DNA from: Pedobacter paludis
Lineage (GTDB): Bacteria > Bacteroidota > Bacteroidia > Sphingobacteriales > Sphingobacteriaceae
Length of the DNA stretch: 64,000 nucleotides
NCBI RefSeq assembly: GCF_003173575.1
Contig: NZ_QGNY01000005.1
Location: 62,001 to 126,000 of the forward strand
Direction: 5' to 3'
The notes under the pieces are model-generated. The model saw only the letters and a list, made by a program, of their open reading frames with translations, had not been told where the DNA came from and ran no database searches. Positions 16,047 through 25,696 of the stretch are shown here, one piece after another. Every line of letters begins with the position of its first letter. The first letter of the stretch is position 1. The position numbers were made by a program, and so were the translations under genes.

Positions 16047-17543
16047 TTATCTCCAACCTGCGTTAGAAGTCCCTATTCCATCAGCTTTCGCTGTTGTACC
16101 AAAAGTATAAAATGGCGCAGATTCACCTAAATTCTCCATAACCTTAGCAGGTATTGGCATTTGGAGAGGTGTACCTTTTTGTAATAAATCCAATTTTCTC
16201 ATTTCATAGAATGCAATATTTGCACCTGTAAAAATCAATTCAATACAACGTTCATGATGGATCGCATCAACCAAAGCCGCTGTAGTTGCCGCTGCAGGTG
16301 TCATTTGTCCTCTTGTTACCCTTGTACCGGCATTAATTATAGTTTGTGCCCCAGCTAAATCATTTAAATACAATCTGGCTTCAGCTTTTAGCAAATCGTT
16401 TTCGGCTTTCATAATTTCAGGCTTAATTCCTGTAAATGTAGAAGCGTAAATAAAATCGTACCGCTTGTTTCTGTAATTAGAAAAATGGTAATAACCCCTT
16501 GCGGCAATAAAGCTATTTGAAGATAGGTAGGTAAAATCGCTAAGAAGTCTTTTATCCTGAGGATTAACCGAAGCTGGAGGTGCCGGAAAAGTTGCCGAAT
16601 CATCCCAATGTGCCGGTTGAGCAGAATCCATCATGTGTACAACATACATATCAGTACGTCCCCAAGTGGAGTTACCAGCACCTAAGTAATATGCAGAATA
16701 ATCATACCAGATGTTATCATCCAACACAACATTAAAATCTGTTGTAATCCCAGCATCGGCATAAGTTTTAACTTTTGCCCAGTTTACAGCAGCATTTTGT
16801 GTTTTGTTTCTTGGAAGGTAAGCCAATAAAGATGCCGCATATGTATTACACAGTTGAGCAAGTTTGGCACTAGAATAATCGGCATCACTTCCTAACCAAG
16901 CTTGAGGGATGGTAAATGAATTTGCTGCAGAAAGCGCAATGGCTTCATCAAGATATTTCAAGGCAGCCGTTGCAACAGCTGTATATGGAACAGCGCTACT
17001 TAATTTACCTTCAACCGTCGATGCTTCATCAACAATAAATGCACGATCGAATGTTAAAGCCAAATTTGCATAGCCAACACCCTGAATAAATCTACAATAT
17101 GCCTTAACCCTGGCATTACCTGCACCACCTGCTATGTTAGTGCCGTTATTTATCGCCTTGATGATTAACGATGCGGTATTAATTGCGGCATACTGTCCGT
17201 TAAAATAAGTATTGGTTTGAGTATTATACGTATAAGCAGGTGTATTTGTCCAAGCAAAATCTCTAGGCTCCCAAGACATGTCTCTCATGCCAAAGTTACC
17301 ATAAGAGCATGTAGAATTATCCGCCGCGACTGCCAACATTGGCTGCAAACCACCTTCGTAATGTGAATTATAAAAAATGGTATTGTACAAACTCGCCGCC
17401 TGCGAAATTAAGTTATCTCCATTCGCATACACCTTTTCAAAATCTGGATCGTTAACATTGGCAACATCCAAATTATCTTTCTTACAACCATTAGCAAGTA
17501 ATAGCGCAACAGAAAGCGTTAATATTATCTTTATCTTTTTCAT
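16047..17543 (-). CDS. SusD/RagB family nutrient-binding outer-membrane lipoprotein
   Basis: This 498-residue protein has a lipoprotein signal peptide with the acylated Cys in LLLANGCKKDN. The alpha-helical SusD fold is indicated by family-typical segments near the N-terminus (NVNDPDFEKVYANGDNL) and C-terminus (IHHERCIELIFTGANIAFYEMRKLDLL). SusD proteins sit on the cell surface as the lid of the SusC transporter and bind oligomeric nutrients. The SusC-like gene lies 23 bp upstream on the same strand. No glycosidase, sulfatase or peptidase gene adjoins the pair, so its ligand cannot be inferred. Confidence 0.93.
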   Translation of the reverse strand: MKKIKIILTLSVALLLANGCKKDNLDVANVNDPDFEKVYANGDNLISQAASLYNTIFYNSHYEGGLQPMLAVAADNSTCSYGNFGMRDMSWEPRDFAWTNTPAYTYNTQTNTYFNGQYAAINTASLIIKAINNGTNIAGGAGNARVKAYCRFIQGVGYANLALTFDRAFIVDEASTVEGKLSSAVPYTAVATAALKYLDEAIALSAANSFTIPQAWLGSDADYSSAKLAQLCNTYAASLLAYLPRNKTQNAAVNWAKVKTYADAGITTDFNVVLDDNIWYDYSAYYLGAGNSTWGRTDMYVVHMMDSAQPAHWDDSATFPAPPASVNPQDKRLLSDFTYLSSNSFIAARGYYHFSNYRNKRYDFIYASTFTGIKPEIMKAENDLLKAEARLYLNDLAGAQTIINAGTRVTRGQMTPAAATTAALVDAIHHERCIELIFTGANIAFYEMRKLDLLQKGTPLQMPIPAKVMENLGESAPFYTFGTTAKADGIGTSNAGWR

Positions 17544-17566
17544 TTTAATAGTATTTAAATCAACCC

Positions 17567-20500
17567 CTAGAAATCAACTGAAAGTGAGAAACCGAATGAT
17601 CTGTAATTTGGATACTTGTTAATTCCATCATATGGCTGAGCAACAGAACCAACTTCCGGATCGTAACCCGAATAACCCGTAATGGTAAATAAATTGCGAC
17701 CAATAAGTTTTGCTGTAGCACCTTTTACCACACCTCCGAAAGCATTATTTAAAATCTTTTTAGGAACGGAGTAGCCTATTGCCAATTCTCTGAATTTCAG
17801 ATAGCTTGCATTTTCTACCCAATAACTGTTAATGTTGTTTACATCGTAAAAGTTTAAGTAATAATCTACCGTTTTTTTCGAGCCATCTGCTACACCACTT
17901 TGATCAACGATACCATTACGCAAATCTCTTGTGCTCCATTGCGCTTTTGAATTGTAGATGTCTCCACCTTGTTTCCAATCCAACAAGAAATACAAGCTAA
18001 AACCTTTGTAATTAAAAGTGTTTGAGAAACCGACGTTGAAATCTGAGTTACCATCACCAATTTTACCGTACCAGTTGTTTCCAGATGCATCTTTTAGTTT
18101 AATAGCTTTTTCCGTAAGCAAGCCTTCAGTGCCTTTATCAACAACAAATCCTTGCGAGTTTACCACATAATCATTAATGGTTTTGCCTGCAGGTAATTGC
18201 GCAGCCATTTGATCTAACGAAGTTACCCAAGTATTACCGTACATTGCGCCATAGACTTCTCCTTCTTTGATATAAAACATTTGAGCACCACCACCATCAG
18301 TATCACCATATAAATAAGGTGTTCTTGGCAAAGAGGTAATTTTTTGTCTTACTCTAGTAAAGGTTAAATTTGATGTCCAGGTAAATTCTGGATTTGTAAT
18401 CCACTTAGCAGCCATATTTGCTTCGAATGTATTCGATTGTACCGTTCCTGCGTTAATGTATTTGCTCGTAAAACCATCACTTAAGAAAGCCAAAAGCGGC
18501 GAGTTAAGAAATTGATCTGTAGTTTTTGATTTAGCGTAAGTTGCATCAAAAGAGAATTTCTTTAAGAAATTTACATCAAGCCCAACTTCATATTCTGTTG
18601 TTTTTGATGGCTTTAACGCTTTATTACCTGCTTGAGAAGGTGAAGCCAAACCAGAGCTTAAAGTATAAACCTCATATTGCCAGTTATAACCCGGACGAAT
18701 ACCGGCCGTACCGTAAGCACCTCTAACTTTCAGTTCATCGATTCCCGGAATTTCAACATCCTTACTAATCCGATAGGCACCAGAAACCCTAAAATAAGGA
18801 TTCCAACGAGAATCAGGACCGAATAAAGACGAACCATCATAGCGGAACATACCATCCAATAAATATCTGTCTTTATAATCTAATGATAAGATTGCAAAGT
18901 AATTCTGCGCACGTTCTATCTCTTGAGATGATCTTGAGGTAGTTGTAATAAAGTTTGTCAGTTGAGGAATATCGGCATAAGACATTCCGCCAGATCCATC
19001 TGCCCTGGAGTAATCATACTTTCTATTTTCATATAGATAGGATAACTTACCGTTCAGGGTTAAATCTTGAACTTTTCCGCTAAAGTTTAAAGTAGCTTGG
19101 GTATTCTGGTTATTTGTTTTTGAATTGTCTATCCTTAAACCTCCGTTGGTGTAAGCAGACGCATCAACATTCCAGGTATCCTTTGGATTATAATTTCTAT
19201 AATCGTAGTTCTGAATTTCAATGGTATGAGAAATATCAGCATTTAACCATTTGGTGAATTTTACATTGGCAGAATACGCACCTAACCATGTACTATAAGT
19301 TGTTTTATTTTGATTTTTATAGTTAGGATATAATGGATTTGTCTGTTCACCGCTAAATTGATTCAAACGGATATAATAAGGCTGTCCATCGGTATTCAAC
19401 TGAAATAGATCAGCATCTGGCTCTGCGATAATTGCGGTCCAGAAACCACCGTTAGAGCTGTTGCTTGTATTGATATATAAGTTTGAAGTACTAACTTTTA
19501 ACCATTTTGCCAATTGATAATCAGCATTGATCCGAAAGTTTTGTCTTTTGTAACCAGGCGCATCAAAAACAACACCTTTTTGTTGATTATTTTCAAATGA
19601 GGCAAAAACATTTCCTTTCTCTGACCTCGAAGCAACTGCCGCATAATTGGTAAAGTTTGTTCCGGTTTTGAACAAGGCATCCTGCTGATCGGTAACTACA
19701 CCAAAATCGTTATCTGCATAGTGATCGGTATCGTAACCTCTTGTGCCTGTTATAGCGGCGTTGTAGCCAGATCCCGTATAACCCGCTGGATACGTTACCC
19801 CAGCGTACTTGGTATATTGACCAATGAAATTTCCTGCATCTGGAGCCAATTTATAAGCATGGTGAGTAGCTAAATCCAATTTCTTGCTGAGTTCTGATAA
19901 GGTAAGCTCATTCCGAACAGTAATTGTGGTAGAATTAGGACTTAAATTATTGCCTCTTTTAGTTGTAATTGCTAAAACGCCATTACCCGCACGAGAACCA
20001 TATAAAGATGCTGAAGCCGCTCCCTTTACAATTTCCATTGATTCAACGTCATCCGCATTAATCGAACTCAAATCACCATTGTATATAATTCCATCTAAGA
20101 GAATAAGTGGGCTTGATGTTACGCCAGGTAAATTGTTATTTCCACGAAGTTGAATTGTTGTAGAAGTTCCTGGAGTTCCGGCAGATTGACTTGCTCTTAC
20201 GCCCTCAACCTTACCAACCAAAGAATTACCTATTGAAGATGCTGTAACTGCATTTAATCGCTCTTCGCCGATTTTAGTAACAGAAATCGTTAATTTTTCT
20301 TTGCTTGTTCCAGCAGCTACACCAGTTACAATAACATCACTTAATGTTTTGGTATCTGCAACTAGGGCTACATTTAGAGTTGAAGTAGCATTAAGCACTT
20401 TCGATTCTGATAAATAGCCTAAATAAGTAAATTCGAGAGTAGTTGAACCAGAGGGAACTCTTAAAGAGTATCTACCATCAGCACCTGTAACCGTACCGCC

Positions 20501-20647
20501 TTTGGCACCTTTGATTTTTACACTTACGCCGGGAAGAGGGAGTTTGTCTTCTTGTGCTGTAACTGTACCAGTGATCGTTCGATCTTGAGCATACGCACTG
20601 AGCGAAATGCATAGGATTACGAACAAACTTTGTAGAAGTTTTTTCAT
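17567..20647 (-). CDS. SusC/RagA family TonB-linked outer-membrane transporter
   Basis: The 1026-residue protein has a signal peptide ending AYAQ, a carboxypeptidase-like regulatory domain (about 22-105: TITGTVTAQEDKLPLPGVSVKIKG), a plug domain containing the SusC-type NLPGVTSSPLILLDG and VESMEIVKGAASASLYG segments, and a barrel ending in the aromatic FGFSLSVDF. It imports a ligand captured by the partner SusD protein, driven by TonB. There is no N-terminal signalling extension, and no anti-sigma/sigma gene pair nearby, so regulation is not evident. Confidence 0.96.
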   Translation of the reverse strand: MKKLLQSLFVILCISLSAYAQDRTITGTVTAQEDKLPLPGVSVKIKGAKGGTVTGADGRYSLRVPSGSTTLEFTYLGYLSESKVLNATSTLNVALVADTKTLSDVIVTGVAAGTSKEKLTISVTKIGEERLNAVTASSIGNSLVGKVEGVRASQSAGTPGTSTTIQLRGNNNLPGVTSSPLILLDGIIYNGDLSSINADDVESMEIVKGAASASLYGSRAGNGVLAITTKRGNNLSPNSTTITVRNELTLSELSKKLDLATHHAYKLAPDAGNFIGQYTKYAGVTYPAGYTGSGYNAAITGTRGYDTDHYADNDFGVVTDQQDALFKTGTNFTNYAAVASRSEKGNVFASFENNQQKGVVFDAPGYKRQNFRINADYQLAKWLKVSTSNLYINTSNSSNGGFWTAIIAEPDADLFQLNTDGQPYYIRLNQFSGEQTNPLYPNYKNQNKTTYSTWLGAYSANVKFTKWLNADISHTIEIQNYDYRNYNPKDTWNVDASAYTNGGLRIDNSKTNNQNTQATLNFSGKVQDLTLNGKLSYLYENRKYDYSRADGSGGMSYADIPQLTNFITTTSRSSQEIERAQNYFAILSLDYKDRYLLDGMFRYDGSSLFGPDSRWNPYFRVSGAYRISKDVEIPGIDELKVRGAYGTAGIRPGYNWQYEVYTLSSGLASPSQAGNKALKPSKTTEYEVGLDVNFLKKFSFDATYAKSKTTDQFLNSPLLAFLSDGFTSKYINAGTVQSNTFEANMAAKWITNPEFTWTSNLTFTRVRQKITSLPRTPYLYGDTDGGGAQMFYIKEGEVYGAMYGNTWVTSLDQMAAQLPAGKTINDYVVNSQGFVVDKGTEGLLTEKAIKLKDASGNNWYGKIGDGNSDFNVGFSNTFNYKGFSLYFLLDWKQGGDIYNSKAQWSTRDLRNGIVDQSGVADGSKKTVDYYLNFYDVNNINSYWVENASYLKFRELAIGYSVPKKILNNAFGGVVKGATAKLIGRNLFTITGYSGYDPEVGSVAQPYDGINKYPNYRSFGFSLSVDF

Positions 20648-21042
20648 AAAAATTAGTTTAGTTTAGTAATATATTGACCTGAATGGCAGTAAATATATTG
20701 TAAAACATCAACTTTAACAATTTTTAAGAATAATTTAACAGTTAAAAAGCATATAAAATTAAAATAACTCTAAAAACACCAATAAATAAACCAAATCAGA
20801 CCAAAATTTTACCAATTATTCCAAATAAACTAATCAAATAGTTGTTTTCAAAGAATTTTTTTAGCTTAAAAATAAATAGTTTGAAATATTTTCCTGTTTA
20901 TATTAAAAAAAATAGTGCTTAAACAAAAAAACATAAACAAATAATCTAAGAAAAACATAGACATCAAATCCTACATACAAATTCGTTTATTTAATTAATT
21001 CGATGTTTTTCTCATATTTGCTATTCAGCAAAAACACATTCC
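20648..21042. other. divergent intergenic region, susC / lactonase
   Basis: This 395-bp region is very AT-rich and contains no gene. It must hold the promoters of the susC-like operon (minus strand, with a near-consensus TATATTTA about 40 bp before the ATG) and of the lactonase gene (plus strand, with CATATTTG near 21013, about 25 bp before the ATG). I see no clear operator or repeat. Confidence 0.5.
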
Positions 21043-22155
21043 ATGAAAAAGTATTTTCTAACTATCCTGTCTTTAATATTATCGACTTTGGCATTTTCTC
21101 AACAGACTAATTACAATCTCTTAATTGGCACCTATACTTCTGGAGGGAAAAGTGAGGGAATTTATGATTATAGTTTCAGTACATTAAAGGCAACAACAAA
21201 ATTAAAAGCCGTGACTAAAGATCTGGCCAACCCTAGTTATCTGACCATTTCACCTGATGGAAAATTTGCTTATTCTGTTAATGAAACTGGAAATACAAGT
21301 TCAGTTAGTGCATTCAAATACAACTCAGTTTCTGGAGAATTGGTTTTCTTAAATAAGGTAAATAGCGAAGGCGCCGATCCATGTTATATTACGGCTGACG
21401 CTAAAAATGTTATCATTGCCAATTATAGTGGGGGCAGTTTAGCTGTCTTTAGTCGCAAAACCGATGGTTCACTAACTAATGCCACACAAATTATAAAACA
21501 CAGCGGAAAGAGTATAGATCCAAAGGGAAGGCAAGAAAGTGCTCACGTTCATATGGTAAAATTCACACCAGATCATAAATATTTAATCTGTAACGATTTG
21601 GGCGAAGATCAAATCTATATTTACAATTACAACCCAACAAGCAAAACACAAATTTTAACGATTAAAAATGTAATCAAAACAAATGCGGGCACCGGCCCAA
21701 GACATATAACTTTTTCGCCAAATGGAAAATTTGCCTATTTAGCCCACGAATTTAATGGTAGCGTAACTGCTTTTGCATACTCTAATGGGACTTTGAAAAA
21801 AATACAGGAGATTACAACAACCCCTAAAGAGTTTATCGGAAAAATAGATGGCGCAGATATTCATGTTTCTGCTGATGGCAAATTTCTTTATGAAAGCAAT
21901 CGTGGAGATGCAAATTCAATAACTGTATTTTCGATTTTGCCTACTGGAATTCTGAAGTTTGTAGAACATGTAAGCACTTTGGGAAAAGGACCCCGGAATT
22001 TTACGATTGATCCAAGTGGTAAATTCTTATTGGTTGCTCATCAATATACAGACGATGTAGTTATCTTCAAAAGAAATAAGTTGACTGGAAAATTAACCGA
22101 TAGCGGTAAAAGAATAAGTGTTGGCGCTCCAGTTTGCTTAGTCTTTACGAAATAA
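21043..22155 (+). CDS. exported lactonase family beta-propeller protein
   Basis: The 370-residue protein has a signal peptide (MKKYFLTILSLILSTLAFSQ) followed by a seven-bladed propeller of the YbhE/Pgl family (PF10282). Recognisable blade motifs are LLIGTYTSGGKSEGIY, NPSYLTISPDGKFAYSVNE, HVHMVKFTPDHKYLICNDLGED and GTGPRHITFSPNGKFAYLAHE. The cytosolic relatives are 6-phosphogluconolactonases; the export signal here argues for another lactone or glycan-derived substrate in the periplasm. It is transcribed away from the SusC/D pair and may belong to the same nutrient system, which is a guess from location. Confidence 0.87.
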   Translation: MKKYFLTILSLILSTLAFSQQTNYNLLIGTYTSGGKSEGIYDYSFSTLKATTKLKAVTKDLANPSYLTISPDGKFAYSVNETGNTSSVSAFKYNSVSGELVFLNKVNSEGADPCYITADAKNVIIANYSGGSLAVFSRKTDGSLTNATQIIKHSGKSIDPKGRQESAHVHMVKFTPDHKYLICNDLGEDQIYIYNYNPTSKTQILTIKNVIKTNAGTGPRHITFSPNGKFAYLAHEFNGSVTAFAYSNGTLKKIQEITTTPKEFIGKIDGADIHVSADGKFLYESNRGDANSITVFSILPTGILKFVEHVSTLGKGPRNFTIDPSGKFLLVAHQYTDDVVIFKRNKLTGKLTDSGKRISVGAPVCLVFTK

Positions 22156-22160
22156 ATTTT

Positions 22161-22655
22161 ATGGAAAATTTCGATTGGTCAGAATTTACGTTAAAAATTG
22201 CAATTAAAGCCGGTTTAGAAATTGTTTATAATGCTTGGACAAAAGCTTCTGAATTGGAAAAATGGTTTTTAAGTGAAGTTGAGTTTTCTGACGAAAATAA
22301 AATCTTACTTAGCAAAGAAAGTAATGTTTTAAAAGGTGATCACTATAAATGGAGCTGGTATTTATATCGTGAAATTGAGCATGGCAGATTTACCGAGGCA
22401 AACGGATTAGACTTTTTGCAATTCACATTTGCTGGAAATTGCCTTGTAGACATTAATCTCCGCAAAGAATTTGAGTATGTAATTGTAGAACTAACCCAAA
22501 AAAATATCCCCACGGATGATGATTCGAAACGGGATATCCGATTGGGATGCCATAACGGATGGAGTTTTTATTTAATCAACTTAAAGTCCGTTCTCGAAGG
22601 AGGATTGGATTTAAGGAATAAAGACAATCGGTTTAAGCCGATGCTAAATAATTAG
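22161..22655 (+). CDS. START-like (SRPBCC/AHSA1) domain protein
   Basis: From the ATG at 22161 the protein has 164 residues. It opens FTLKIAIKAGLEIVYNAWTKASELEKWFL, the classic start of an AHSA1/START fold in which a first strand is followed by a short helix and a W-F pair. Its role is unknown; the fold binds hydrophobic ligands in a cavity. The frame could start at 22134 inside the preceding gene, but the ATG five bases after that gene's stop codon fits better. It is probably co-transcribed with the lactonase gene. Confidence 0.78.
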   Translation: MENFDWSEFTLKIAIKAGLEIVYNAWTKASELEKWFLSEVEFSDENKILLSKESNVLKGDHYKWSWYLYREIEHGRFTEANGLDFLQFTFAGNCLVDINLRKEFEYVIVELTQKNIPTDDDSKRDIRLGCHNGWSFYLINLKSVLEGGLDLRNKDNRFKPMLNN

Positions 22656-22758
22656 AACAAATGATTTTATGAATTATAAACCATTTCGAAGAGGCTTAAA
22701 AGCATATAGATGCTGAATCAAGTTCAGATGAGGCTGAGCTTAAAAAAACAAATCAAAA
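22656..22758. other. intergenic remnant of a family-B-type repeat
   Basis: Between the START-like gene and the terminator, the words gatgctgaatcaagttcaga and ggctgagctt resemble one arm of the 'gatgctgaa...ttcagcatgacg' elements seen at 34456. No complete palindrome remains. Confidence 0.35.
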
Positions 22759-22790
22759 AAAATAGCTCGTCATAAACGACGAGCTATTTT
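22759..22790. terminator. bidirectional terminator
   Basis: AATAGCTCGTC (22761-22771) and GACGAGCTATT (22778-22788) form a perfect 11-bp stem with a 6-nt loop, with A's before and T's after. It serves both the START-like gene (+) and the convergent DnaJ-KTSC gene (-). Confidence 0.93.
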
Positions 22791-22807
22791 AATATTTTTA
22801 AATTCAT

Positions 22808-23254
22808 TTAAGCTGTTTCAGCTACTCTTGCAACATTTCTATATGGAAAATCGCTAAAAATATGTCTTCTTGCAAAACGACCAGGAGAATCTGCATTAAC
22901 TAATTTCACATATATGGCTCTAGGAACATCAAAGTATTCGTAGCTGCTTCCATCAAAGAAAGTAACATTTAATACCTGTTGCTTAAATTCAAAATCCTGA
23001 ATATTAGAATTGGTAATGGTTTGAGTGTAAGTTTCAAGATTTTGTTCGCGTGTTTCTGGCGCAATACTTACTAAAAAATGATAAGCCTCAATAATTTCCT
23101 TACTTCTTGCTTCTGCATCCAACTTCTCCTCTTCCTGCTGAAATTTGTCAGGGTGACAATCTTTCATCAATGTACGGTATACTGTTTTAAGCTCTTTTAG
23201 CTCAGCATTCTTATCAACGTTTAAAAGCTTTCTATAATCAACTATTTTTTTCAT
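22808..23254 (-). CDS. DnaJ-like domain / KTSC domain protein
   Basis: This 148-residue protein combines an N-terminal J-domain (about 1-65, with the Hsp70-stimulating HPD motif in KDCHPDKFQ) and a C-terminal KTSC domain (about 88-140: VTFFDGSSYEYFDVPRAIYVKLVNADSPGRFARRHIFSDF). KTSC domains are associated with nucleic-acid-related proteins such as lysyl-tRNA synthetase-linked modules, but their function is unproven. There is no zinc finger or client-binding domain, so this is not a general DnaJ. Likely partner is DnaK; the rest is unknown. Confidence 0.85.
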   Translation of the reverse strand: MKKIVDYRKLLNVDKNAELKELKTVYRTLMKDCHPDKFQQEEEKLDAEARSKEIIEAYHFLVSIAPETREQNLETYTQTITNSNIQDFEFKQQVLNVTFFDGSSYEYFDVPRAIYVKLVNADSPGRFARRHIFSDFPYRNVARVAETA

Positions 23255-23414
23255 CTGGGCAATCTTGTTTTTTTAATTTGATGAACAGATTGTATTGGTT
23301 AACTGCTCATTATGAGAATACAATCTTTTCAAGGCGGCAAAGATACGATTTATAATGAATTGATTTTGAGAAAGTTTCAAATTTAATATTAGGGTAATTC
23401 TAAATTCTTTTTAA

Positions 23415-23449
23415 ACAAAAAACACCTATTAATTGCTTAATAAGTGTTT
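23415..23449 (-). terminator. terminator of bshA
   Basis: AAACACCTATTAA (23420-23432) pairs with TTAATAAGTGTTT (23437-23449), 13 bp with one mismatch and a 4-nt loop; T-rich sequence follows on the minus strand. It lies 20 bp after the bshA stop codon. Confidence 0.75.
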
Positions 23450-23468
23450 CAATAAGACCATTAAAGCC

Positions 23469-24611
23469 TTAATATCTTGCTTGTAGAGAATTCTCTATAA
23501 CTTCTTTATAGTAATCAACATATGATGGCAAAATCTTTTTTAAATCGAAATCCTTCGCTCTTTCGTAAGCATTATCCTTAAATTGTTTAAGAGTAGTGTC
23601 ATCCTTTAAAATTTCTATCGCATGTTTTGCCATTCCATCAATATCGCCAACGTTATCTAAAAATCCGCAATAGCCATTTACATTTAGCTCTGGCAAGCCG
23701 CCGGCATTAGTAGAAATAACCGGAACTTTGCAGGCCATGGCTTCAAGCGCAGCCAAACCAAAGCTCTCAGATTCGGAAGGGATTAAAAATAAATCAGATA
23801 CTGAAAGAATTTCTTCGATTGCATCCTGCTTACCTAAAAAGCGGACGCTATCGCAAATATCCAAAGTACGGCAAAGCTGTTCATCGTATGCACGTTCAGG
23901 CCCATCTCCTACCATTAATAGCTTAGATGGAATTACAGATTGTACCTTTTCGAAAATCCTAATCACATCAGCAGTTCTTTTTACCTTGCGGAAATTACTG
24001 GTATGGATTAAGATACGCTCATTGTTAGGTGCTATCGCTTTTTTAAAGTGATCTTTAGCCTGTAAACTAAAACGGTTAAAATCTATAAAATTTGGGATTA
24101 CCTTGATGTCTTTTGTAATTTCAAAATGATTATAAGTATCATCTTTTAAATCCTGAGATACTGTTGTAACACCATCACTTTGGTTTATGGAGAATGTAAC
24201 AACCGGCTTGTAAGTTGGATCTTTACCCACCAAGGTTATATCTGTTCCATGCAGGGTAGTAACTACGGGGATATGAATACCGTAACTTGCTAGAATTTGT
24301 TTTGCCATAAATGCTGCAGACGCATGCGGAATAGCATAATGCACATGCAAAACATCCAATTGTTCGAAACGCACAACATCTACCAGTTTACTTGCTAATG
24401 CAGATTCGTATGGAGCGTAATCAAACAAAGGATAATCCCTAACTGAAACTTCGTGATAAAATAAATTCGCCGAAAAAAAATCTAATCTTGCCGGTTGGCT
24501 ATAAGTAATAAAGTGAACCTGGTGACCTTCGTTAGCAAGTGCTTTACCCAGTTCTGTTGCAACTACTCCACTACCGCCAAAAGTGGGGTAGCAAACAATT
24601 CCTATCTTCAT
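23469..24611 (-). CDS. bshA: BshA, N-acetyl-alpha-D-glucosaminyl L-malate synthase
   Basis: The 380-residue GT4 glycosyltransferase starts MKIGIVCYPTFGGSGVVATELG, the hallmark of BshA, and carries HVHYAIPHASAA, TTLHGTDITLVG and the nucleotide-sugar EX7E-type segment SESFGLAALEAMACKVPVISTNAGG. It transfers GlcNAc from UDP-GlcNAc to L-malate, the first step of bacillithiol synthesis. bshB and bshC are not in this window. A YpdA-type bacillithiol disulfide reductase gene at 1.5-2.5 kb supports a functional bacillithiol system in this organism. Confidence 0.95.
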   Translation of the reverse strand: MKIGIVCYPTFGGSGVVATELGKALANEGHQVHFITYSQPARLDFFSANLFYHEVSVRDYPLFDYAPYESALASKLVDVVRFEQLDVLHVHYAIPHASAAFMAKQILASYGIHIPVVTTLHGTDITLVGKDPTYKPVVTFSINQSDGVTTVSQDLKDDTYNHFEITKDIKVIPNFIDFNRFSLQAKDHFKKAIAPNNERILIHTSNFRKVKRTADVIRIFEKVQSVIPSKLLMVGDGPERAYDEQLCRTLDICDSVRFLGKQDAIEEILSVSDLFLIPSESESFGLAALEAMACKVPVISTNAGGLPELNVNGYCGFLDNVGDIDGMAKHAIEILKDDTTLKQFKDNAYERAKDFDLKKILPSYVDYYKEVIENSLQARY

Positions 24612-24716
24612 TTATAAATGTATTGTTGTTACGCAAATGTACCCCATTTATATCTAATATATGTGTAAGCCAATTGCAATAAAAACTAGAGAAGATTGAG
24701 GGAATAAATAATAAGA

Positions 24717-25166
24717 TTAAGACAGATATTTGTCTACTAAGGCTACTTGTTTAAACCGAAGCAGTTCTTCGTAAAAGTTAATGGTTAAGCCCAGTTTTGG
24801 CTTCGTTACAATGAGCTGTTTAAATACATCAACATAATTGTATTCAATTTTTTCTGGAATTGATCTAACCTCAACGATGATATTTTCCTCAATTACAAAA
24901 TCTGCTGAAAACTGTTGCTCCAATACTACGCCATAAAAATTTACACCAAATTTCTTTTCCCTTTCAAAAGAAATCCCTTTTAACTTTAACATTTTGCTAA
25001 ATGCCTCTTTATACGAGGAATCGTCAAAACCTTTTCCTAAAGATCTATGAACTTCCATGGCAATTTCTATAATAGTATTGCAAACGGTTTGAAATGGAAA
25101 TTGGTTTAAAGATTGGTTGTGGAGCATAGCATTTTTTTTTGAGCGGTTGAGGTAAAAACGCTCCAT
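24717..25166 (-). CDS. GxxExxY family protein
   Basis: This 149-residue protein belongs to the small GxxExxY family (PF13366) of the PD-(D/E)XK nuclease-like fold. The segment IIEIAMEVHRSLGKGFDDSSY corresponds to the family signature, but the Glu of GxxExxY is replaced (GFDDSSY). Later conserved parts are FEREKKFGVNFYG, FSADFVIEENIIVEVRSI and KPKLGLTINF. An internal ATG at 25127 is an alternative start, since typical members begin close to the first helix. The function is unknown. The gene is isolated. Confidence 0.8.
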   Translation of the reverse strand: MERFYLNRSKKNAMLHNQSLNQFPFQTVCNTIIEIAMEVHRSLGKGFDDSSYKEAFSKMLKLKGISFEREKKFGVNFYGVVLEQQFSADFVIEENIIVEVRSIPEKIEYNYVDVFKQLIVTKPKLGLTINFYEELLRFKQVALVDKYLS

Positions 25167-25196
25167 AAGGAGCGCATTTAAAAACGAGACTAAAAT

Positions 25197-25655
25197 TTAT
25201 TTGTATGTATAAACGATTAAGGGTTTTTTATAAGTGAGTTTACGTTCCTCGCCTTGTATTTGCGTACGAATGTCTTCTACTTTTGCAATCTGTTTGTTAT
25301 AACGATCCAATGCCTTTTTAGCATCCTCGTCATCACTTTTTGCTTTTTTGGAGAGTTTTTCTACAGCTTTAGGATCTACAATGGCACCATTACTATTGAT
25401 GTTACCGCTATTTTTTTCTGAAGATGCTTTGGCATTACCATTTGCTTCGAGCAGTTTTAACCTTAGCTTTTCTACATCTGCTTCTTCTTCAGATTCTTTA
25501 ATCTTAAGCTCCAAAACCTTAATGCTAGATTTAAGTGCTTCCATTCGGGCATTCAAAATCCCTAAAGAATCTTTAGAAACCTTTGGATTATAAGTTTGTG
25601 AAAATACGGGAAGCGTGGCGAAAATTGAAAAAAGGATAAGTATTGATTTCTTCAT
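25197..25655 (-). CDS. secreted coiled-coil protein of unknown function
   Basis: I do not recognise this 152-residue protein. It has a Sec signal peptide (MKKSILILFSIFATLPVFSQ), then a heptad-rich helical region (about 30-75: ARMEALKSSIKVLELKIKES), a Ser/Gly/Asn-rich linker and a second Lys/Asp-rich helix (about 95-135), ending KKPLIVYTYK. It is probably periplasmic. It is 30 bp upstream of the GxxExxY gene on the same strand and could share its transcript. Confidence 0.65.
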   Translation of the reverse strand: MKKSILILFSIFATLPVFSQTYNPKVSKDSLGILNARMEALKSSIKVLELKIKESEEEADVEKLRLKLLEANGNAKASSEKNSGNINSNGAIVDPKAVEKLSKKAKSDDEDAKKALDRYNKQIAKVEDIRTQIQGEERKLTYKKPLIVYTYK

Positions 25656-25696
25656 TATAATCTGTTTGCAGACTATAATTCAATTTAAATGCCTAA

